Source: CAYGZM01 sp964354365
GTDB taxonomy: Bacteria > Planctomycetota > Phycisphaerae > Sedimentisphaerales > Anaerobacaceae
NCBI GenBank assembly: GCA_964354365.1
Contig: CAYGZM010000035.1
Span: 1-29,760 of the forward strand
DNA: 29,760 nucleotides
Direction of reading: 5' to 3'
The notes under the pieces were generated by a model. That model did not search any database. It saw only the letters and a list, made by a program, of their open reading frames with translations, and was not told the DNA's origin. Both the position numbers and the translations under genes were made by a program. Shown here in pieces: positions 24,453 to 29,760 of the stretch (positions within the stretch are counted from its first letter, which is position 1; the number at the start of each line of letters is the position of its first letter).

Positions 24453-24698
24453 TCACAATCTTCTCTCGAAAAAAACCGTAACCGCTTTGTTGGGTGCCGC
24501 AGTAATATTGACGATGACTCTTAACCATCGGTTCTTATGTTTTGGTATTCGCCGCAGAAAATGCCTCGTACCATCCGCACGGTCTTCAATCTTCTCCGGC
24601 TTACTCAAAGTGCGGGTAACCAGCGACATTGGAATCGAACGTTCCTTAAGCATGGACTTGAAATGCCGCGTGTATTGAAGTCCCGACTTTCTACCCAT
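24453..24698 (-). CDS. DUF4258 protein, probable toxin-like partner
   Basis: 81 residues, basic, starting at ATG 24696-24698 with GAGG eight bases upstream. 'YTRHFKSMLKERSIPMSLV' and 'KPEKIEDRADGTRHFLRRI', ending in 'AVTVFFERRL', match DUF4258, which is related in fold to RelE/BrnT-like RNase toxins: a helix pair followed by a beta-sheet. No catalytic residue can be proven. With the DUF2283 gene 8 bases downstream it forms a typical toxin-antitoxin-like pair, though such pairs have little experimental support. Confidence 0.85.
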   Translation of the reverse strand: MGRKSGLQYTRHFKSMLKERSIPMSLVTRTLSKPEKIEDRADGTRHFLRRIPKHKNRWLRVIVNITAAPNKAVTVFFERRL

Positions 24699-24823
24699 AG
24701 CAAAACCTCGGTATCATCAAAGATTAGAATGGAGCCTGTGGCATTCTTCCCGGAGTTTGCAGACCGGTAATCGTATTTCTTTAAGCAAATCCTTATCGGC
24801 AAGCGTTACGCTTGGTTCATTCA

Positions 24824-25696
24824 TCAAATCAATTCTTTCCTTTTCATTTTGTACTTTATCAGTTCACTGCGCTTGTCCCTTGCGCTCTTCAGGAGGCTTT
24901 CGACCTGCTTTTTGTCCCTGCCTTCGACCGCCCTCTTGAGCTTCGAGAGCTCGGATATGGTCCTGTCGATGCCCTTGGCCACGTTGTCCGGATTTGTCAG
25001 CAGCACATCAGTCCAGATATTGACCGGACCGGATGCTATCCTTGAGGTATCCATAAAGCCCTTGCCGGCGAACCTGAGCTCCTCACTGCTGCTCGCATTT
25101 GTCAACGCCGCCGCGACCACGTGCGGCAGATGGCTGACGTTTGCGAAGATTCTGTCATGCTCGCCCGCCTCCATCAGCTTCACGAAGCAGCCAAGCGCCG
25201 ACCAGAACCTTTTGAGAGTCTGCACGGCCCGGCGATTAGTCTCGTCCGCCGTCGTCAAAATGCACATCGCATCCTCGAACAGATCATCTCTTGCGAACTC
25301 AACGCCCCTTTGCTCGGACCCGGCTATCGGATGCGAGCCGACGTAGCAGACGGTGCTCGGCAGTCTTCGCGCCGCCCAGCGGTGCGGCAGAACCTTGGTC
25401 GAGCCGACGTCGGTCACGATACAGCCGGCAGGCAGTGCATCGGCGATTTCGCCAAAGTACTCCTCGAACGTGCAGATGGGCGTAGCCACAATCACCAGGT
25501 CCGCCTCGCAAACGCCCTGCCTTATGTCGCTGACGACTTCCGTCGCCACGGCCAACTCCCTGGCTCTGCGGCGAGTACTGGGGCGATGCGTGAAACCAAC
25601 AACTTTCGTACCCGGAAAAGACCGCAAAACCGCCCGTGCAATCGAGCCGCCTAAGAGGCCCAATCCCACAACAGTTACCTGCTTTAAGTTCTTCAA
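24824..25696 (-). CDS. tyrA: Prephenate dehydrogenase
   Basis: About 290 residues. It converts prephenate to 4-hydroxyphenylpyruvate (NAD-linked) in tyrosine synthesis, in the cytoplasm. The Rossmann motif is 'VTVVGLGLLGGSIA'. 'VIVATPICTFEEYF' and 'IVTDVGSTK' are classic, 'YVGSHPIAGSEQRGVEFA' contains the catalytic His region, and 'FANVSHLPHVVAAAL' is the dimer helix. The start chosen is TTG 25694-25696, giving 'MKNLKQVTVVG', because AAGG stands eight bases upstream and the promoter at 25741-25769 then leaves a normal leader. A GTG at 25718-25720 would add eight residues but lacks a ribosome binding site. No ACT or chorismate mutase domain is attached. It is divergent from accA. Confidence 0.92.
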   Translation of the reverse strand: MKNLKQVTVVGLGLLGGSIARAVLRSFPGTKVVGFTHRPSTRRRARELAVATEVVSDIRQGVCEADLVIVATPICTFEEYFGEIADALPAGCIVTDVGSTKVLPHRWAARRLPSTVCYVGSHPIAGSEQRGVEFARDDLFEDAMCILTTADETNRRAVQTLKRFWSALGCFVKLMEAGEHDRIFANVSHLPHVVAAALTNASSSEELRFAGKGFMDTSRIASGPVNIWTDVLLTNPDNVAKGIDRTISELSKLKRAVEGRDKKQVESLLKSARDKRSELIKYKMKRKELI

Positions 25697-25740
25697 AATC
25701 AAGACCTTACGAAAATGCACCCACGAAAAGATTCCGCCAG

Positions 25741-25769
25741 AAGCTACCGCCTGGCGGCCCGAATGTCAA
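25741..25769 (-). promoter_or_regulatory. Promoter of tyrA
   Basis: On the minus strand a perfect TTGACA (25764-25769), 17-bp spacer and TAGCTT (25741-25746). The predicted start of transcription is near 25734. Confidence 0.6.
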
Positions 25770-25858
25770 TTTTTTTCTTTGATTCATCCGCCCAAAATGG
25801 TAGCATTTGCATTTCATGGCAAGACTACCACCCGATTCGAGTTGATAAAAATCAGAAT

Positions 25859-25887
25859 TTGACCTTGGAAAGGGATGCCCGTAGCTT
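25859..25887 (+). promoter_or_regulatory. Possible promoter of accA
   Basis: TTGACC (25859-25864), 17 bp and TAGCTT (25882-25887) on the plus strand, with the same -10 hexamer as the tyrA promoter. The -10 box lies within the hairpin at 25876-25894, so both cannot act in the same transcript. Confidence 0.4.
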
Positions 25888-25902
25888 ATGGGCAGCTTTT
25901 TT
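25876..25902 (+). terminator. Terminator-like hairpin upstream of accA
   Basis: An 8-bp stem with one G-T pair and a 3-nt loop (25876-25894) is followed, two bases later, by six T (25897-25902). It has the form of an intrinsic terminator on the plus strand, yet no plus-strand gene ends here. It might attenuate a transcript started further upstream, or be a relic. Confidence 0.5.
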
Positions 25903-25956
25903 ATGAGTGTATTTCGCCTTCTGCCTTGTCGGGGCGAAATATCCTGATAGCCAAAA

Positions 25957-27033
25957 ATGCCGGAAAATAGAAACAATCTCAGGGACGGCGACCATCTTGA
26001 CTTTGAAGAGAAAGTGGCCGATCTCGATCGACAGATGAACGAGCTTCGCAAGCTCAGCTCCATCAAGGGCATCGACTATTCCGCCGAAATCCGCCAGCTT
26101 CGCCAGGAGCAGGTCGCCGAGCTCAAACGAATCTATGCAAATCTGACCGCCTGGCAGACCGTCCAGGTCGCACGACATCCGAAACGGCCGCTCCTTTCCG
26201 ACTACCTTGACCTTATGGTTAAGGACTTCCGCGAGCTCCACGGCGACAGGTGTTTCGGCGACGACCGCGCAATCGTAACCGGCTTCGGCCAGATCGGCAG
26301 AGAGAGGGTCCTGGTCGTCGGCCAGAATAAAGGCAGGAATACCAAAGAGAAGGTCGCCTGCAACTTCGGATGTCCCAATCCCGAAGGTTATCGCAAGGCC
26401 CTGGCCAAAATGAAATTCGCCGAGAAGTTCGGCATCCCCATAGTCACGCTGATTGACACGCCCGGAGCTTATCCCGGCATCGGCGCCGAAGAGCGGGGCC
26501 AGGCGCGGGCCATAGCGGTCAATCTTGCCGAGATGTCGCGTCTGAGAGTGCCGATAGTCTGCATCGTCATTGGAGAAGGAGGCTCCGGCGGCGCCCTCGG
26601 AATAGGCGTCGGCGACAAATTTGCAATGCTCGAGTTCGCGTACTATTCCGTGATATCTCCGGAGGGATGCGCCGCAATACTGTGGCGCGACGGCTCTCAG
26701 GCGCCCGAAGCCGCCGAAGCCCTTAGGCTGACCAGCAAGGACTTATACAAGCTCGGACTTGTTGACGTCGTAATCCCGGAGCCGCTCGGCGGCGCACACC
26801 GTAGTATTCACGACACTATCTACAACGTCGAGCAGTATATCATCAAGACCGTGCGGGACTTAAAACGCATAAAGATCGACAATCTGCTCGATAACAGGTA
26901 TGAAAAGCTGCGTTCGATAGGCGCCAGCCCCGCCGATGAGCTCCACCGCAAGACCAGGCTGGCTACAGACAGAATAGCAGCGGCGCTCCAGGCCATCCCG
27001 ACCAAATCAAAACAAGTTCCCGCCAAGGTCTGA
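25957..27033 (+). CDS. accA: Acetyl-CoA carboxylase carboxyltransferase subunit alpha
   Basis: 358 residues. With AccD it transfers the carboxyl group from carboxybiotin to acetyl-CoA, the first step of fatty acid synthesis. Features in order: an N-terminal helix 'LDFEEKVADLDRQMNEL' (14-30), 'TAWQTVQVARHPKRP' (64-78), 'DRCFGDDRAIVTGFG' and 'GQNKGRNTKEK'. Next come 'FGCPNPEGYRKALAKMKFAE', the oxyanion region 'IDTPGAYPGIGAEERGQ' and 'IGEGGSGGALGIGVGD', and 'SVISPEGCAAILW'. The length is slightly above the usual 315-325 residues because of a longer tail. The start ATG 25957 has only a weak ribosome binding site. accD is not adjacent. Nothing unusual is seen in active-site motifs. Confidence 0.97.
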   Translation: MPENRNNLRDGDHLDFEEKVADLDRQMNELRKLSSIKGIDYSAEIRQLRQEQVAELKRIYANLTAWQTVQVARHPKRPLLSDYLDLMVKDFRELHGDRCFGDDRAIVTGFGQIGRERVLVVGQNKGRNTKEKVACNFGCPNPEGYRKALAKMKFAEKFGIPIVTLIDTPGAYPGIGAEERGQARAIAVNLAEMSRLRVPIVCIVIGEGGSGGALGIGVGDKFAMLEFAYYSVISPEGCAAILWRDGSQAPEAAEALRLTSKDLYKLGLVDVVIPEPLGGAHRSIHDTIYNVEQYIIKTVRDLKRIKIDNLLDNRYEKLRSIGASPADELHRKTRLATDRIAAALQAIPTKSKQVPAKV

Positions 27034-27127
27034 CCGTGTTGCACCTTTGGGTGCGAAACTTCTTCAAAATTTGGCATGGTTCGAGTACGTCAGATTCCGA
27101 GTTACATTATTTCTGGCTCCGTACGGT

Positions 27128-27213
27128 GTGGCAGCCTCAAATCCGAAGGATTTGGGGACGGTTGCACCGCTCTTGCAGCTTTGCCATCCCCAAGCTGCGC
27201 TTGAGGCTGCCAC
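27128..27213. repeat. 86-nt structured inverted repeat (REP-like)
   Basis: Outer arms GTGGCAGCCTCAA (27128-27140) and TTGAGGCTGCCAC (27201-27213) pair perfectly over 13 bp. Inside are two hairpins: ATCC-GAA-GGAT (27141-27151) and a 7-bp stem at 27175-27181/27192-27198. An alternative pairing TTGGGGA/TCCCCAA also exists. There is no T-run, and it is not obviously a terminator. The form suggests a mobile REP/MITE-like element or a structured RNA between accA and the sulfatase gene. Confidence 0.6.
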
Positions 27214-27219
27214 CCAGGA

Positions 27220-27248
27220 TTGAACCATGCGCAAAATCTGGGTTTAAA
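27220..27248 (+). promoter_or_regulatory. Possible promoter of the sulfatase-like gene
   Basis: TTGAAC (27220-27225), 17 bp, TTTAAA (27243-27248), about 40 bp before the start codon. The -10 box is weak. Confidence 0.4.
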
Positions 27249-27287
27249 CAAGCTCGCTATTTGTGAGAATCGGCAAGGAGATCAATT

Positions 27288-28835
27288 ATGTCGGAGAAAA
27301 AACGCAACTCTTCAAAGGCAAAATCCTCAAGTTCGCAACCGAGAGGTAAGAGCCTGATTACACGCCGGAGCTTCATTGCAGCGGGCATAGGCGCAATGGG
27401 TCTGGCCGCAAAGAGTGCAGGCAAACAAAAAGACAAAGAGCCGGAAATGCCCGTCTGGAGCGGAGACCTCAAGACCTCTCCAAAGCAACAACCGGCCATT
27501 GCCCGAACATCTAAGCCAAACGGCCTCAATTTGATCGTGATCATCGCAGATACCTGGCGGGCCGACCACCTGGGTTGCTACGGCAGCACTCGGGTCAAGA
27601 CACCTTTCCTCGACAGGTTCGCAAAAAAAGCGGTGGTGTTCGAGAACGCCACTGCAGAAGGACTGCCCACCATCCCCTGCCGAAGAGTCTATCACACCGG
27701 CAAAAGCGTTCTCCCCGAAGCGAAGTGGCAGCCCTTGGCGGATACCGACGTCACTCTTGCCGAAGTCCTCCAAAAGCACGACGTCACAACCGGCTTCATC
27801 GTCGATACATATCATTATTTCAAGCCGGACTACAATTTCCACCGCGGCTTTGATTCCTGGCATTGGGTGCGCGGCCAGGAAACCGACAGATGGAAAAGCG
27901 GCCCCAAAGACAAATTCGACCCCAAAAAGCACATGCCCCCGCATCTGTGGAACGAGCGATACGACGCCAACATGCGCCAATACCTGATAAACACGCAGGA
28001 CAGAAAGAGCCAGGAAGACTACTTCTGCGCCCAGTCGTGCAGCGCAGCCGGCGATTGGCTCGAGCGAAACGCCAAAGGCCGGCCCTTCATGCTCTGGATC
28101 GACATGTTCGACCCGCACGAGCCGTGGGACGCACCGCCGAAGTTCCGCAAGATGTATCGCAGCGACTATCCTTACGAAAGGTGCCTGTTCGGATACGGGG
28201 TGAGAAACGCCGATATTCGTCCCGATGATCTGCCAATCATTAGAGACCTCTACGCCGCCGAAGTTACATTCAGCGACTATTGTATTGGTCGGCTCTTAAA
28301 GAGAGTCGAAGAGTTGGGCCTGACGGACAACACGATTATCGTTTTCTCCACGGACCACGGCACCCACCTCGGCGAGGAAGGATGTGTCCAGAAGACCCCC
28401 GGCCTTTTGAATGCGTGCGTTACGCACATTCCCTTGATCATAAAGCATCCGGACGAGAAATTCGCAGGAAAGCGTGTGGATGGACTGGTCAGCGCCGTTG
28501 ATTTCATGCCTACATTCCTCGCACTGATGGGGATTGACGACTACCACAATACGGACGGCCGCAACGTATGGAATCTGGTGACCGGAGAGGCGCCGTCACT
28601 GCACGACAACGTTTACACCGTCTTCAACGCATTTGGAGCGATACACAACCTCGACTGGCAGTACTTTCAGAACGTCACCGGCAAGAACCCGGGCAAAGGC
28701 CCCTGCCTGTATAACCTCAAGACAGATCCAGGCCAAACCAGAAACGTCATCAAGGAATTCCCCGCAGTGGCAAAAGACTTAAGGGGCAAATTGCAGAACC
28801 ACCTTGGAATTGAAATACCTCCCTTGGATCTTTAA
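27288..28835 (+). CDS. Tat-exported sulfatase-family hydrolase with Thr at the formylglycine position
   Basis: 515 residues. AAGGAG precedes ATG 27288. 'TRRSFIAAG' (25-33) after a basic region is a Tat signal. The alkaline-phosphatase/sulfatase fold is shown by metal-site motifs 'ADTWRADHLGCYG' (87-99, Asp88), 'DPHEPW' (275-280) and 'TDHGTHLGE' (355-363, Asp356, His357). The sulfatase signature C-x-P-x-R is replaced by 'TIPCR' (128-132): Thr128 stands where Cys becomes formylglycine, with Pro130 and Arg132 kept. Known sulfatases need formylglycine, whereas phosphatases and phosphoethanolamine transferases of this superfamily use Ser/Thr. It is therefore more likely a phosphodi/monoesterase or transferase, or an inactive homologue, than a sulfatase. 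It is exported, and the target is unknown. Confidence 0.9.
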   Translation: MSEKKRNSSKAKSSSSQPRGKSLITRRSFIAAGIGAMGLAAKSAGKQKDKEPEMPVWSGDLKTSPKQQPAIARTSKPNGLNLIVIIADTWRADHLGCYGSTRVKTPFLDRFAKKAVVFENATAEGLPTIPCRRVYHTGKSVLPEAKWQPLADTDVTLAEVLQKHDVTTGFIVDTYHYFKPDYNFHRGFDSWHWVRGQETDRWKSGPKDKFDPKKHMPPHLWNERYDANMRQYLINTQDRKSQEDYFCAQSCSAAGDWLERNAKGRPFMLWIDMFDPHEPWDAPPKFRKMYRSDYPYERCLFGYGVRNADIRPDDLPIIRDLYAAEVTFSDYCIGRLLKRVEELGLTDNTIIVFSTDHGTHLGEEGCVQKTPGLLNACVTHIPLIIKHPDEKFAGKRVDGLVSAVDFMPTFLALMGIDDYHNTDGRNVWNLVTGEAPSLHDNVYTVFNAFGAIHNLDWQYFQNVTGKNPGKGPCLYNLKTDPGQTRNVIKEFPAVAKDLRGKLQNHLGIEIPPLDL

Positions 28836-28867
28836 CTGTAAGGCTTCTGCAAAATTGCAGGTTAGGC

Positions 28868-28911
28868 GTAGGGTGGGCTTCAGCCCACCACTTCGGTGGG
28901 GCAAGCCCTAC
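28868..28911. repeat. Cloverleaf-like intergenic repeat
   Basis: Outer stem GTAGGG/CCCTAC (28868-28873, 28906-28911) encloses two hairpins: TGGGC-TTCA-GCCCA (28874-28887 region) and CCAC-TTCG-GTGG (28888-28899). Such 'GTAGGGTGGGCTTCAGCCCACC' units, here read in two parts, are familiar as dispersed intergenic repeats in environmental genomes. Confidence 0.6.
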
Positions 28912-29079
28912 CTTACCCAGAAAGAATCATTCCTTCAACTTCCTTCGACTTCGCTCAGGATGGTGAGCCTGTCGAACCATTGCCATTGTCCGAGAATAGT
29001 ATTAGTATCTGCTTGCCGGCACGGAGGATAGGGCAACGCAGGCCTGCGACCGCAGCGCCGTCTCGGTGCTATACAGCAC

Positions 29080-29108
29080 AACGGCTCTGCGAGATTCTCG
29101 GAGCCGTT
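29080..29108. terminator. Hairpin, possible terminator
   Basis: An 8-bp stem AACGGCTC/GAGCCGTT (29080-29087, 29101-29108) encloses a further CGAG-ATT-CTCG stem after a 2-nt bulge. Only a short T-rich tail follows. It lies 245 bp past the sulfatase-like gene, so its link to that gene is uncertain. Confidence 0.35.
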
Positions 29109-29315
29109 TGATTACCTGCTGTCAGCCCTAACGCGATAAACGCTTTCTTACCCGATAGTCTCTTCCCCACAAATCTTGGGACAATACCAAAATGCTCTTG
29201 GCGCTTCGCTCTGCTTGGGTTATTTTGTCGGTGCCAAACCGCAGTTTGGATTTTTGAAGGCAGTTTTTATGGAAGGTCCTGATTGAATTCAGCCGCAAAA
29301 GAAAGGAGTACTGAA

Positions 29316-29760
29316 ATGACCAGGCGGATGCTCATTCTCATGTCACTCGTCGCACTGAGCCTCTTACTCGCCCAGACGGGCTGCAACAAAGGCGCTGCAA
29401 ATGATGCTGAGGTGGAGACCCTCAAAGCCGATCTGGCGAGAATCGAAGCCGAAAGAGATGCTCTAAAGAAAGACATCGAGACTGTCACCGAAGACCGCAA
29501 CCAGCTCAAGAAAAAGGTCGATGAGCTCGTCACGTCGCGCGGCGAGCTCACCAAACAGGTCAACGAATTGACCGCTGCACGCGACCGCCTGCAGAATCAG
29601 TTCGGCGAGATCACTGCCTCGCGCGACCAGTGGCAAAAGCAGGTGAACGAGCTGACCAAAGCAAAGGACCAGGCCGTTACCGAGGCGCAGAACGCCCAGG
29701 CCCAAATCGACAGCCTCAAAAGCAGCTTGCAGGCCGCAACTCAGAAAGTCAGTCAGCTTG
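29316..29760 (+). CDS. Coiled-coil lipoprotein, 5' end only
   Basis: The gene starts at ATG 29316 with AAAGGAG seven bases upstream and runs off the right edge after 148 codons. The N-terminus 'MTRRMLILMSLVALSLLLA' followed by 'QTGC' is a lipoprotein-type signal; Cys23 is the likely acylated residue, although Gln at -3 is a poor lipobox. Everything after about residue 32 is a long charged helix with heptad-like repeats: 'LKADLARIEAERDALKKDI', 'EDRNQLKKKVDELVTSRGEL', 'TKQVNELTAARDRLQNQFGE', 'ITASRDQWQKQVNELTKAKD'. The units are about 21 residues, each with a 'T-x-x-R-D/G' turn-like element. It is probably a periplasmic coiled coil that joins membrane and wall or forms a scaffold. Function unknown. 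Confidence 0.85.
   Translation, partial: MTRRMLILMSLVALSLLLAQTGCNKGAANDAEVETLKADLARIEAERDALKKDIETVTEDRNQLKKKVDELVTSRGELTKQVNELTAARDRLQNQFGEITASRDQWQKQVNELTKAKDQAVTEAQNAQAQIDSLKSSLQAATQKVSQL

Larger units (their letters stand above)
28836..29315. other. Gene-free region with repeats
   Basis: 480 bases without a supported gene. It contains the cloverleaf-like element (28868-28911), a dispersed-repeat stretch around 28935-28985 (CCTTCGACTTCGCTCAGGAT and GTGAGCCTGTCGAACC), and a hairpin at 29080-29108. The remainder up to the lipoprotein gene shows nothing recognisable. Confidence 0.5.

Noticed and set aside
24605..24802. 65-codon minus-strand frame overlapping DUF4258
   Set aside because: It overlaps the better-supported DUF4258 gene in another frame and has no domain.
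25715..25906. 63-codon plus-strand frame ending at the accA hairpin, as a leader peptide
   Set aside because: No ribosome binding site, no run of regulatory codons, and it overlaps the tyrA promoter; not a convincing attenuator peptide.
28847..28860. CTGCAA-AA-TTGCAG as a terminator of the sulfatase-like gene
   Set aside because: The two-base loop is too small and no T-run follows.

Overview
The window looks like a chromosomal segment of a Planctomycetota bacterium, most likely a Phycisphaerae/Sedimentisphaerales-type lineage, probably from a metagenome assembly. This is an inference from gene content: several Tat-exported Gfo/Idh/MocA oxidoreductases, a Tat-exported sulfatase-like enzyme, a PEP-CTERM protein, DUF4038-type glycosidase sequence, secreted double-domain esterases, and intergenic spaces holding dispersed palindromic repeats. 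Coding DNA is moderately GC-rich. No rRNA, tRNA, CRISPR array or complete transposon was recognised.

Layout. (1) 1-1656: the 5' end of a secreted DUF4038 glycosidase-like gene runs off the left edge. Behind it lie an RHS/YD-repeat remnant, a perfect 24-bp palindrome, a dispersed repeat, and a lone HEPN-like gene with lower GC. (2) 1657-4121: a Tat-exported Gfo/Idh/MocA oxidoreductase and a lipoprotein, both on the minus strand. (3) 4363-14783: a long plus-strand operon behind a good sigma70-type promoter. It encodes an exported oxidoreductase, an Nramp-fold transporter lacking the metal ligands, an SDR without the usual Lys, a DHDPS-like aldolase, a 1099-residue esterase/pseudo-esterase/beta-helix fusion, and a second two-domain esterase. 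This is the best candidate for an undescribed system: a sugar-acid or acylated-glycan utilisation cluster. (4) 15005-18715: a PEP-CTERM protein with a near-consensus promoter, a GspG-like pseudopilin, a STAS anti-sigma antagonist with an uncertain start codon, and a Tat-exported aldo/keto reductase with an altered active site.

(5) 18762-24698, minus strand: purine synthesis genes purL (with two PurS-like repeats fused at its N-terminus) and purQ, with a DNA methyltransferase fused to an Mrr-like nuclease domain sitting between them. A DUF4258/DUF2283 toxin-antitoxin-like pair lies just upstream. (6) 24824-27033: tyrA and accA are divergent, with look-alike promoters and a terminator-type hairpin ahead of accA. 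(7) 27034-29760: an 86-nt structured repeat, a sulfatase-fold enzyme with Thr in place of the formylglycine Cys, a cloverleaf-like intergenic repeat, and the start of a coiled-coil lipoprotein cut by the right edge.

How the genes work together. Regions 1-4 and 7 suggest a cell-envelope programme for breaking down complex, possibly acylated or sulfated, glycans. Several oxidoreductases act outside the cytoplasm on folded, cofactor-loaded protein exported by Tat. Regions 5-6 are housekeeping metabolism (purines, tyrosine, fatty acids) interrupted by defence-type genes.
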